A stretch of 45,192 nucleotides of DNA from an uncultured Siphonobacter sp. Its GTDB lineage: Bacteria; Bacteroidota; Bacteroidia; Cytophagales; Spirosomataceae. Below are positions 33,400-40,969 of this stretch, one piece after another. How positions within the stretch are numbered: position 1 is the first letter of the stretch; every line of letters starts with the position of its first letter. Location: assembly GCA_913774715.1 (NCBI GenBank), contig CAJYHS010000145.1, forward strand, positions 1-45,192. Reading direction: 5' to 3'. Made by a program: the position numbers and the translations under genes. Under the pieces are notes generated by a model. That model was given only the letters and a program-made list of their open reading frames with translations, made no database searches and was not told where the DNA came from.

Positions 33400-34272
33400 A
33401 TGAGACGCCCGATTCAACTTCGCGAAGAGCGAAATTTTAGTGAAATTATTAACATTACCTTCCAGTTTACTTTTCAGAATCTACGGACGCTAGGACCCGT
33501 TTTGCTTTATTTTGCAGCTCCGTTTTCTTTAATTTCAGGAATAGCCACGGGTCTGTTTCAGTCTCAGATTTTTAGCATGGCGAGTGATCGTTACGGCATG
33601 GCTTCGCCTTTCACGACGGCAGGTTGGGGATTAGAATATCTGCTGAGCATGCTCTTTAATTTACTGGCACACATCGTCATGTCGCTGGTAGTAAGCACGT
33701 ACCTTGTTCAATACCTGGATACCGATGGACCGATTCAACCAGCGGATATCTGGCGAGTAGTTTCCCGTAAATTACTTCCGGCCTTAGGAATGTATATCCT
33801 CTACGGCTTAAGCCTGGTGCTGGGATTCATTCTCTGCTTTTTACCCGTGGCCTACCCCTATACGGTCTTCAGTATGGGAACCATTAGCATGATACGGGAA
33901 GATTTATCGCCCATTGGAGCCTTGCAGCGTTCGCAGGAGCTGGCTCAGATTAGCTGGAGTGACGGCCTGACCACATTCGGAATTCGGGTGCTGGTAACCA
34001 TTGCCGCCAGTTTTCTGGGAGCTATCTTATCCATTCCCATGTACCTCATCATGTTTCTTCAGGGATTAAAAGTACTGGGCGAAAACCTGCAATGGGTCAT
34101 CATGCTTACCTCTATTATCTCAGTGGGTGGTTCAGCCATTCTGGGTGGTTTAGTAGACGTAGCCCTCGGGTTTCAGTATTTTGCATTAGTTGAAAAGAAA
34201 GAAGGCATCGGCCTGATGGAAGAAATTAGCCAGATTGGTACCCAAACCAGACGAAGTGAAGAAGAAGAGTAG
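33400..34272 (+). CDS. Polytopic membrane protein of the SpoIIM/DUF4129 cluster
   Basis: A 290-aa protein with about six membrane helices (for example VLLYFAAPFSLISGIATGLF, IVMSLVVSTYLVQYL, LGMYILYGLSLVLGFILCFLP and VLVTIAASFLGAILSIPMYLIMF) and a short acidic C-terminal tail (RRSEEEE). The segment GTISMIREDLSPIGALQRSQEL recalls the DUF4013-type or GlpQ-associated membrane families, but I cannot assign it firmly. It lies 24 bases after the SpoIIM-like gene and 71 before the DUF4129 gene, so it is part of the same operon. Confidence 0.75.
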   Translation: MRRPIQLREERNFSEIINITFQFTFQNLRTLGPVLLYFAAPFSLISGIATGLFQSQIFSMASDRYGMASPFTTAGWGLEYLLSMLFNLLAHIVMSLVVSTYLVQYLDTDGPIQPADIWRVVSRKLLPALGMYILYGLSLVLGFILCFLPVAYPYTVFSMGTISMIREDLSPIGALQRSQELAQISWSDGLTTFGIRVLVTIAASFLGAILSIPMYLIMFLQGLKVLGENLQWVIMLTSIISVGGSAILGGLVDVALGFQYFALVEKKEGIGLMEEISQIGTQTRRSEEEE

Positions 34273-34343
34273 TTCTCAGTTGAGTTCCGATACCCTGCTG
34301 GTAGTAACCTTCAACTGAAAACAGCCACCTGAACATTGAAGTA

Positions 34344-35066
34344 ATGAAACGTTTCATAGTGTTTTTCATGCTCATTACCCAGTCTGTCTTTGCTCAGTCG
34401 GGCAGCGATTCGCTGGGGATTGGCAAAAAGTCTCTGCCGGCAGAATCGGCCCGTCCGGCTTTACGTCAGCCCAACGCCGGGGTCTGGAAAGACATTACCA
34501 CCTCCCGCGATTACGAATATGGCTATGATCCTGAACCACCAACGGGCTTTCTGGATGAAATCTGGCAACGTTTTCTGCGATGGTTGTTCGATTTTCTCTA
34601 TAGTTCCAGTACTCGTACCGGTCGCGACTGGCTTCAAATCATCTTTGTCGCAGCCATTGTCGTTTTCGTGATTTACAAATTTCTGGGTATGGATAAGATG
34701 GGACTTTTCAAGCGAAAATCCGATCGGGTTTCCCTGCCTTATAACACCCTGTATGAAGATATTCACGCCATAGATTTTCAGGAGGCGATTGAAGAAGCCA
34801 GCCGCCAGCGGAATTTCCGGTTGGCTGTGCGTTTGTTATACCTGCGAGCACTTAAAACCCTGACCGATCAGGAGCTGATCAGCTGGCAGATCAATAAGAC
34901 CAACCGTACCTACGTCTACGAAATTACCGAACCTTCGCTACGCCGCCGTTTTGAGCAGTTGACCTCTTCGTTTGAGTACGTCTGGTACGGGGACTTCCCG
35001 GTTGATGAAGAACGGTATCAGGAAATAAAACGGGAATTTGATTCCTTCAAACCCGTAGCCTCTTAA
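34344..35066 (+). CDS. DUF4129 domain membrane protein
   Basis: A 240-aa protein with a signal peptide (FIVFFMLITQSVFAQ), a periplasmic or extracytoplasmic stretch to residue 90, one transmembrane helix (WLQIIFVAAIVVFVIYKFLG) and a C-terminal cytoplasmic DUF4129 domain: AVRLLYLRALKTLTDQELI, WQINKTNRTYVYE and FEQLTSSFEYVWYGDF. In other genomes DUF4129 proteins lie beside DUF4350, MoxR and DUF58 genes and a transglutaminase-like domain, a system thought to assemble or activate membrane complexes. It is 2 bases from the next gene. Confidence 0.9.
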   Translation: MKRFIVFFMLITQSVFAQSGSDSLGIGKKSLPAESARPALRQPNAGVWKDITTSRDYEYGYDPEPPTGFLDEIWQRFLRWLFDFLYSSSTRTGRDWLQIIFVAAIVVFVIYKFLGMDKMGLFKRKSDRVSLPYNTLYEDIHAIDFQEAIEEASRQRNFRLAVRLLYLRALKTLTDQELISWQINKTNRTYVYEITEPSLRRRFEQLTSSFEYVWYGDFPVDEERYQEIKREFDSFKPVAS

Positions 35067-35068
35067 GA

Positions 35069-36331
35069 ATGATGAATCTGAAAAACTCCAAATTTAGTAT
35101 CATCCTATTGGGAGTAGTGGCTTTGTTTGTAGCCGTGGAGTACTTCCGCCCCCGCCCCATCGACTGGACGCGTACCTACCGCAATGACCAGAAAACGCCC
35201 TTCGCCGCCAAAGCTATTTTTGATTTATTACCCGGTCTTTTCCCCAAACAGCCCATCAAGTCAGTACGGGTTCCTTTTTATAATCTGGAGAAGGAAAACG
35301 ATTGGCCTCAGCAAAGTACGTATTTGTATATCAATGAAAACCCTACGTTCGAAACCCCCGATATTCGGGCTTTGTTCCGGTTTATCAAGCGGGGTAATGT
35401 GGTCTTTTTATCGGCGAATAGTTTTCCCAAAGCCATTCTGGACACACTGCATCTGAAAATGGGAACGCATAACCTGATTGATTTTAATCGGGCGTATCAG
35501 AGCCAGCAGGATTCCGAAGAAAGTCAGGAGTCGTTTTATAATCGGTTTCGACTGGATACCATGACTATAAACCTGTTGAATCCGGCTTTTGCTCTGCCAG
35601 GACAGGGGTATATCATGGAAAAAGAAACGGCTGAAAATCATTTCATTACCACCGACTCTACCCGAATGGGAACGGCTCTGGGGGTGAATCAGCATGGACA
35701 ATATAACTTTCTGCATTTTCGGTTGGGCAAAGGCGAGTTATTTCTGCATTCGGCTCCCGAAGTATTTACCAATTACTATGTCTTGAAACAAGGCTCAACG
35801 AATTACGCATTCAGGGCTTTATCATACTTACCTGATTTACCCATTTACTACGACGAATACAGTAAACAGGGCCGAGAGGGCGAGCAAAGTCTATTACGTT
35901 TTCTTTTTACCAGCCCGAGTCTGACCTGGGCGTATTACCTGACTCTGGCGGGCCTGGGCTTATTCATGCTTTTTGAAAGCAAACGCCGTCAGCGGGTTAT
36001 TCCAGTAATTGAATCAGTTACCAATAAATCGCTGGAGTTTGTAGAAACAGTAGGGCAGCTGTATTACCAACAGGCTGATCACGCTTCGATTGCAGAGAAG
36101 AAAATTCAGCACTGGCTTGCTTACCTAAGGCAGCGTTTTCAGATGAATACTACGGAGCTGGACGAAGAATTTAAGGAAACGCTAACGGCTAAAAGTGGAC
36201 TGGAGCGGTCTGAAATTGACCGTTTGCTGGGACGGATTGGTCAGGTACGATACTTTTCGGGGAATCTTCCTGAAAACCAGTTGGTAGACCTTAGCAATCA
36301 GATTGAACAATTTTATCAGCGTACAAAGTAA
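35069..36331 (+). CDS. DUF4350 domain membrane protein
   Basis: A 420-aa protein with an N-terminal membrane helix (FSIILLGVVALFVAVEYF) followed by a DUF4350 region of about 240 residues (PFAAKAIFDLLPGLFP, RFIKRGNVVFLSANSFP, GKGELFLHSAPEVFTNY), then a second helix (WAYYLTLAGLGLFMLFES) and a soluble tail of about 130 residues with coil-like helices (QYYQQADHASIAEKKIQHW). DUF4350 commonly sits between the DUF4129 and MoxR genes. Its stop codon shares one base with the ATG of the ATPase gene, giving translational coupling. Confidence 0.9.
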   Translation: MMNLKNSKFSIILLGVVALFVAVEYFRPRPIDWTRTYRNDQKTPFAAKAIFDLLPGLFPKQPIKSVRVPFYNLEKENDWPQQSTYLYINENPTFETPDIRALFRFIKRGNVVFLSANSFPKAILDTLHLKMGTHNLIDFNRAYQSQQDSEESQESFYNRFRLDTMTINLLNPAFALPGQGYIMEKETAENHFITTDSTRMGTALGVNQHGQYNFLHFRLGKGELFLHSAPEVFTNYYVLKQGSTNYAFRALSYLPDLPIYYDEYSKQGREGEQSLLRFLFTSPSLTWAYYLTLAGLGLFMLFESKRRQRVIPVIESVTNKSLEFVETVGQLYYQQADHASIAEKKIQHWLAYLRQRFQMNTTELDEEFKETLTAKSGLERSEIDRLLGRIGQVRYFSGNLPENQLVDLSNQIEQFYQRTK

Positions 36332-38031
36332 TGGCAGACCTGGAGGAGAAAATGAAGCGTATTCAACAGATTGCTCAGTATTTACAAACACTGGAGGCAG
36401 ATCATAACGCTTTATTTTCCCGATTGAATGAAATCCCTAAAGCTACCATTGCGGAGTTACTGGATGACTACAAACAGGTTACCCAGAATTTCAAGCCCAT
36501 TAATCTACTACGATACGAAGTATTAAATCAGCTTCAGGAAGAACGTCCACCGCTGAGTGCCCAGGACGTGGATTTTTACCGTGAACGTATCGAACGAAAG
36601 GATACCGATTACTTTCATAAATACGGCGTCAATGTGGTGGAAGGCCTCGCCAATCACAACAAAAAAGATTCCTTCAGTTTATACCGCAAGCAGGGTAAAC
36701 AGCTCTACTTCCGATTACTATACACGCTTTTTTACCGACGGATTGAGTCACAAAAGATTCACCAGACGCTACAGGAGATTGCCGACAATTGTGCGGAAGA
36801 ACTTGGTCTGGAGAAATACAAAACCCATCACGTTGATTTTCGCGGCAGTACCAACATGGGTACGCTGAATTGCTGGGTAGCTCTGTTTCCCAGGCACTAT
36901 GCTTCTCACCGAGAGTGCCACCATCTGTTTATTACCATTGAAGCAGACGCGTTAAAGGCGGGTTTGTGGTCGGGAGAGCAGAATAAGTCTTCATTCGAAG
37001 GCTCCGTGCAGCGTTTTCAGACGTACAAGACGGCTCTGGAATTTCTGAAGCGTTTGAAAAGTGACTATTACCTCTGGAATCAGCGGCAGCTTCAGAGTAA
37101 AGAAAAAGTAGCTCCGGTTCCGGCGGAAGTGCTTCAACCCGCGTTGGTAGAAGAACCAGGCGTTGCCTACGAGAGTACCCCTTATACGCAAGCCGAAGCT
37201 CAGGCTGAGTTATTCCTTTCGGATGAACGCTTTCAGGAGTTACTGGAAGCCTTGCATTACAAGCAAAATCTAATCCTGCAAGGCCCGCCCGGCGTAGGCA
37301 AAACCTTCGTTGCGAAGCGACTGGCGTATACCTTACTGGGACAAAAAGACAAAAGTCGAATAGAAACAATTCAGTTTCACCAATCGTATGCTTATGAAGA
37401 TTTCCTGCAGGGCATTCGGCCCGATGGGGGCGGGAATTTCTATTTACGTAACGGCGTCTTTTATGACTTCTGTCAGCGAGCCCGGCAGTCAACGCAACCT
37501 TTTGTCTTTATTATCGACGAAATTAACCGGGGAAATCTGAGCCGGATTTTCGGTGAAGTATTCCAGCTCATTGAAAGTGATAAGCGGGGTCCCGAAAACG
37601 CCATTACCCTGACCTACTCAGAAGAACGTTTTTTCGTTCCTTCGAATGTGTATCTGATTGGAACCATGAACACTGCCGATCGGTCCTTGGCTTTGGTGGA
37701 TTATGCTTTGCGGCGACGCTTTGCCTTCGTAGAGTTATCCCCAGAATTCGGTACTGATTTTCAGCAATATCTGAAAAATAAAAAGTTATCTACAGAAGTT
37801 ATCCACAAATTGGTGGACAAAATAAAAGTTATCAACGAAGTTATCCACAATGATCGGCAACTGGGCAGTGGATATCTTATTGGACATAGTTACTTCACTA
37901 ACATACAAGAGCCTTTTCAGCCCTGGTACAATCGGGTGATCAAGCTGGAAATTGCTCCTTTATTACGGGAATACTGGTTTGATCAGCCTGAGTTAGCCGA
38001 AGAATACATCCAGTTTTTGTTGAAAGACTAG
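36331..38031 (+). CDS. McrB-like AAA+ ATPase, orphan, in the MoxR position
   Basis: A 566-aa protein. Residues 1-280 form a helical N-terminal domain and a DUF3578-like or other substrate domain (HVDFRGSTNMGTLNCWVALF, HHLFITIEADALKAGLW). Residues 300-566 are an AAA+ module of the McrB type: Walker A GPPGVGKT (318-325), Walker B FVFIIDEINRG (Asp396-Glu397), and the McrB signature MNTADRS (446-452) with an RRRFAF arginine patch. McrB proteins are GTPase or ATPase motors of modification-dependent restriction and need McrC. No mcrC gene follows; the next gene is thrC. The close coupling to DUF4350 suggests instead that it works with the membrane cluster. Whether it binds GTP or ATP is not decidable here. 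Confidence 0.85.
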   Translation: MADLEEKMKRIQQIAQYLQTLEADHNALFSRLNEIPKATIAELLDDYKQVTQNFKPINLLRYEVLNQLQEERPPLSAQDVDFYRERIERKDTDYFHKYGVNVVEGLANHNKKDSFSLYRKQGKQLYFRLLYTLFYRRIESQKIHQTLQEIADNCAEELGLEKYKTHHVDFRGSTNMGTLNCWVALFPRHYASHRECHHLFITIEADALKAGLWSGEQNKSSFEGSVQRFQTYKTALEFLKRLKSDYYLWNQRQLQSKEKVAPVPAEVLQPALVEEPGVAYESTPYTQAEAQAELFLSDERFQELLEALHYKQNLILQGPPGVGKTFVAKRLAYTLLGQKDKSRIETIQFHQSYAYEDFLQGIRPDGGGNFYLRNGVFYDFCQRARQSTQPFVFIIDEINRGNLSRIFGEVFQLIESDKRGPENAITLTYSEERFFVPSNVYLIGTMNTADRSLALVDYALRRRFAFVELSPEFGTDFQQYLKNKKLSTEVIHKLVDKIKVINEVIHNDRQLGSGYLIGHSYFTNIQEPFQPWYNRVIKLEIAPLLREYWFDQPELAEEYIQFLLKD

Positions 38032-38185
38032 TAGGGAAAAGGGACTAGGTAGTTTGGCTTTTGTTACATCCACAGGCTGCATCATCAGATAAATACTAGC
38101 TATATAAGGGGTCGAACCTAGGGTCTGTACCGTTAATAACGGATAAATTATTCAGGATATCCACAAAGTTTCTAAGTTATCCACA
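37786..38185 (+). other. Cluster of DnaA-box-like words
   Basis: TTATCCACA occurs exactly at 37799-37807, 37841-37849 and 38177-38185, all in the same orientation, and with one mismatch at 37786-37794 and 38157-38165. The first two are inside the ATPase gene and code for EVIH, so they may be chance; the third is in the 352-base intergenic region. This matches the DnaA box TTATNCACA. Four more exact matches elsewhere in the window (11219, 11231, 11587, 41013) lower the significance. Confidence 0.35.
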
Positions 38186-38383
38186 GCTACTACGCTTGGT
38201 CATTTCGTTAAAAAACCAAACTCTATTTGGCAAGCCGGGGGGAAAACTCGAATTTTGCGGCTCTAATACTAAAATAGTTACTGGTTTCAGTGGAAAGTCT
38301 TTTGATGAAAGCTTCTGCGAGCTGAGTTCCGACCCCAATACAGTAGGATTCAGACTTCCACTGATTATGAAAAGCAAACTCGG
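38032..38383. other. Intergenic region between ATPase gene and thrC
   Basis: About 350 bases with no accepted gene. It contains two DnaA-box-like words (38157, 38177), a perfect 13-nt palindrome CCGTTAATAACGG (38130-38142) and a 63-codon rightward frame at 38196 with a TTG start that overlaps the thrC start; I regard that frame as chance. No thr leader or attenuator was seen. Confidence 0.5.
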
Positions 38384-39682
38384 ATGAATCTATATTCCAC
38401 CAAACACCAGAGTCCAGACGTTAGTCTTGAAGAGGCCGTATTCCGGGGACTTCCCCCCGATAATGGGCTGTATATGCCCGATCATATTCCTACGCTTCCT
38501 CTTTCGTTTTTTGAGAATATTCAGAATCTGTCCATAACCGAGATTGCTCTGGAAGTTTCAAAAGCACTCATTGGCGATGATATTCCGGAAGCCGATTTAA
38601 AGCGTATCATTGACCGGGCTATTACCTTCGATGCCCCCGTGGTTTCAGTAGAGCCCGATACGTACGTGATGGAATTATTCCACGGACCTTCCATGGCATT
38701 TAAAGATTTCGGCGGTCGCTTCATGGCTTCGCTGATGTCTTATTTTCTGGAAAAATCTGCGAAAGAAATTCATATTCTGGTAGCAACCTCAGGGGATACG
38801 GGCGGGGCTGTTGCTCAGGGTTTTTATCAGACACCTGGTATCAAAGTAACGATTCTGTATCCCAGTGGAAAAGTTTCTGACATTCAGGAGAAGCAGTTAA
38901 CTACGCTCGGAGCTAATGTTACCGCTCTGGAAGTAAACGGTACCTTCGACGATTGCCAGCGATTAGTAAAAGAAGCATTTCTGGATGCTGATTTACGGGC
39001 GAAATTTAATCTGGCTTCAGCTAACTCGATTAACATTAGCCGCTTAATTCCTCAGTCCTTTTATTACTTCAATGCCTACGCTCGTCTGAAACATTTGGGC
39101 AAACCTTTAGTATTCAGCGTGCCTAGTGGTAACTTCGGTAATCTTTCAGCGGGAATTATTGCGTATCGCATGGGCTTACCTGTTCGGAAATTCATTGCGG
39201 CTACCAACAGTAATCACATCGTTCCGGACTATTTATCGACGGGTAATTTTGAACCAAAACCTTCGCAGGAAACCATTTCCAATGCGATGGATGTGGGTAA
39301 TCCCAGTAATTTTCCTCGCTTGTTACTCTTGGGTGGCGGCGATTGGGAAAGCGTGAAAGATCTGGTAACGGGGGTGTGGTATGATGATGCCAAAACGCAG
39401 GATACTATTCGTCGGGTGTATGAAAATACGGCTTACCTTGTTTGCCCGCACACCGCGATTGCTTACCAGGGGCTGAAAGATGTAGTAGCGGAAATGGATG
39501 AAGACGTAACGGGCGTATTTTTATCTACGGCTCATTATGCGAAATTCCTTCCAACCATGGAAGCCACTTTGGGCACCTCTTTACCTGTACCGGAGCGTCT
39601 GGCGGAGCTGTTGGATAAAGCCAAAGTAGCCACACCAATGACCACCGATTTCGCTGATTTTAAGGCGTACTTGTTAAGATAA
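38384..39682 (+). CDS. thrC: Threonine synthase
   Basis: A 432-aa PLP enzyme that converts O-phospho-homoserine and water to threonine and phosphate. The PLP-binding lysine is Lys107 in SMAFKDFGGR, the phosphate-binding loop is SGNFGNLSAG, and ATSGDTGGAVAQGF is typical. The N-terminus MNLYSTKHQSPDVSLEEAV is that of the short (bacterial class) enzymes of this phylum. No thrA or thrB is adjacent, although in many genomes they form an operon. A short hairpin terminator follows. Confidence 0.97.
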   Translation: MNLYSTKHQSPDVSLEEAVFRGLPPDNGLYMPDHIPTLPLSFFENIQNLSITEIALEVSKALIGDDIPEADLKRIIDRAITFDAPVVSVEPDTYVMELFHGPSMAFKDFGGRFMASLMSYFLEKSAKEIHILVATSGDTGGAVAQGFYQTPGIKVTILYPSGKVSDIQEKQLTTLGANVTALEVNGTFDDCQRLVKEAFLDADLRAKFNLASANSINISRLIPQSFYYFNAYARLKHLGKPLVFSVPSGNFGNLSAGIIAYRMGLPVRKFIAATNSNHIVPDYLSTGNFEPKPSQETISNAMDVGNPSNFPRLLLLGGGDWESVKDLVTGVWYDDAKTQDTIRRVYENTAYLVCPHTAIAYQGLKDVVAEMDEDVTGVFLSTAHYAKFLPTMEATLGTSLPVPERLAELLDKAKVATPMTTDFADFKAYLLR

Positions 39683-39707
39683 CCCTTTCCCAATGTATAG
39701 AGTGAAG

Positions 39708-39731
39708 AGCCGGGCAAAAGTCCGGCTTTTT
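39708..39731 (+). terminator. Terminator of thrC
   Basis: A 6-bp stem AGCCGG/CCGGCT (39708-39713 and 39722-39727) followed by a T-run, 25 bases after the stop codon. Confidence 0.7.
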
Positions 39732-40057
39732 CTGTTTTTAGGATTCTTAAAAATGGGATATTAACATTTGATAGGGTATTGGAATCAACGAAAAGGGAGA
39801 TTCCGTAGGTAAAAGCAAAGAATTAAGGGAATTTTTTCCCCAAATAGCCTTCTTATCGTGGTTTGGTATCACTTTTTGACCTCAAGTAATAGCTCGTCAA
39901 CCTGAGACTGCTTTAAAACTTATAACAGCGTTCAACCCGGATTAATACAGTACATCAACCTGCTTTTAAATTTATAATCCAACCTACGTTTATTAAAACT
40001 TATTTGTACCTGTTCAACCTGTCATTTTATTTAATTCCAACCTACGTTATCATTACC
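39732..40057. other. Intergenic region, mostly a repeated leader
   Basis: The left 160 bases (39732-39897) show nothing recognisable. The right part (39898-40057) is occupied by the CAACCT repeat described separately. A TTG-started frame at 40004 would extend the lipoprotein upstream but is rejected. Confidence 0.5.
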
Positions 40058-40061
40058 ATGA
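39898..40061 (+). repeat. Two-unit 82-bp-period repeat with CAACCT boxes upstream of the lipoprotein
   Basis: CAACCT or CAACCC occurs at 39898, 39933, 39956, 39980, 40015 and 40038, i.e. spacings 35, 23, 24, 35, 23. The second three boxes repeat the first three at a distance of exactly 82 bases. TAAAACTTAT also recurs (near 39914 and near 39994), and TCCAACCTACGTT is repeated exactly at 39978-39990 and 40036-40048. The units are otherwise diverged. The region is directly upstream of the lipoprotein gene, so it is most likely a regulatory or binding-site array. Confidence 0.6.
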
Positions 40062-40534
40062 AAAAAAGTTTGATGTCAATTAGTGCGGCATTGCTGGTGA
40101 GCGTTTTCACGCTTACTTCGTGTGAGGAAAAGCCTAAAAGTGCAAGGGAGGATTTAGCCGAAGCTCAGGAAGATGCTCGTGAAGAAAAAGCCGAAATCAA
40201 CAAAGATCTTGCTGAAGCCGAAAACGATGCTGCTGCCAAAAAGGCTGAAGTGAATGCTGAACTCAAAGGGGAAGAACGCGAGTTTTTGGCCCGTATGGAA
40301 GCTCAGCGTAATAACATCGATGCTGAGTTAAAGCAAATTGATGCGAAACTAGATAATGCTAAGGGTGAAGAAAAAGCTCGGTGGGAAGCTCGTAAGGATC
40401 GTCTGGAGAAGCGTAAAGATAAAATTGACGCTGACATGACAGAACTGAAAGGGGGACTCAAACGCGATTGGAAAGCATTCAAATCAGACGTCGAAAAGAC
40501 GTTTGATGATGTTAAAAAAGACTTGAAAAATTAA
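40058..40534 (+). CDS. Coiled-coil lipoprotein
   Basis: A 158-aa lipoprotein (ATG at 40058; signal MKKSLMSISAALLVSVFTL with lipobox LTSC). Everything after the cysteine is a highly charged, Glu/Lys/Ala-rich helix (EDLAEAQEDAREEKAEINKDLAEAEND...) with regular heptads, ending in GLKRDWKAFKSDVEKTFDDV. It resembles the coiled-coil lipoproteins and YtxH/CsbD-type stress proteins. It is 51 bases upstream of the YtxH gene, in the same direction, probably co-transcribed. The repeated upstream region suggests regulated expression. Confidence 0.75.
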   Translation: MKKSLMSISAALLVSVFTLTSCEEKPKSAREDLAEAQEDAREEKAEINKDLAEAENDAAAKKAEVNAELKGEEREFLARMEAQRNNIDAELKQIDAKLDNAKGEEKARWEARKDRLEKRKDKIDADMTELKGGLKRDWKAFKSDVEKTFDDVKKDLKN

Positions 40535-40585
40535 AAATATAATCAGAATCCATTCTGACCTACCCAAATTAAACGCATTCAACCA

Positions 40586-40894
40586 ATGGCTAAAAATAGT
40601 TTATTAGGATACGCAGCTGCCGGAGCGGTAGGCGTACTGATTGGAATCGTGGTTGCTCCTGAAAAAGGTAGCAAGAACTTCAAGAACGTAAAACGTTTCA
40701 TTAACGATTGGGCCACCAAAATGCTGGATGAAATTCAGGCCGGCAAAGACAATCTGGAGGACTACGCTGATGAAGCTCGTGACAAAGCCTTTGAACTGAA
40801 AGGAAAAGCAGAAGCGAAGGCTGAAGATTTTGCTGACGATGTTCGTCAAACGTACGCAGAAGCAAAGGCTGATGCTAATAGATCTTTCTCTTAG
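40586..40894 (+). CDS. YtxH domain protein
   Basis: A 102-aa small membrane-anchored protein. One N-terminal hydrophobic segment with small residues (LLGYAAAGAVGVLIGIVVAPEKGSKN) is followed by an amphipathic charged helix (KMLDEIQAGKDNLEDYADEARDKAFELKGKAEAKAEDFADDVRQ). This is the usual architecture of YtxH-type general stress proteins, whose exact function is unknown. It follows the coiled-coil lipoprotein and ends before a bidirectional terminator. Confidence 0.85.
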   Translation: MAKNSLLGYAAAGAVGVLIGIVVAPEKGSKNFKNVKRFINDWATKMLDEIQAGKDNLEDYADEARDKAFELKGKAEAKAEDFADDVRQTYAEAKADANRSFS

Positions 40895-40919
40895 GAAGAG
40901 AGGAGTATATCCAACCCAT

Positions 40920-40953
40920 AAAAAATCCGGTAAGGCTACTTACCGGATTTTTT
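40920..40953. terminator. Bidirectional terminator between YtxH and receptor genes
   Basis: Perfect 15-bp arms (40920-40934 and 40939-40953, AAAAAATCCGGTAAG), 4-nt loop and A/T-runs for both directions between the YtxH stop (40894) and the receptor stop (40970). Confidence 0.9.
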
Positions 40954-40969
40954 TATTCTACATCTACTA

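Noticed and set aside
36932-37492. Leftward 186-codon ORF inside the McrB-like gene
   Set aside because: Lies completely inside a gene with clear AAA+ motifs on the other strand and has a Pro/Arg-rich shadow composition.
36331-38031. Active McrBC restriction system
   Set aside because: No mcrC gene in the window and the ATPase is coupled to membrane-cluster genes; an ordinary McrBC call is not supported.
38105-38130. tRNA T-arm-like GGTTCGA word on the minus strand
   Set aside because: No complementary arms or remaining tRNA structure around it.
38196-38387. 63-codon rightward ORF overlapping the thrC start
   Set aside because: TTG start, no motif, and its ATGA overlap with thrC can arise by chance.
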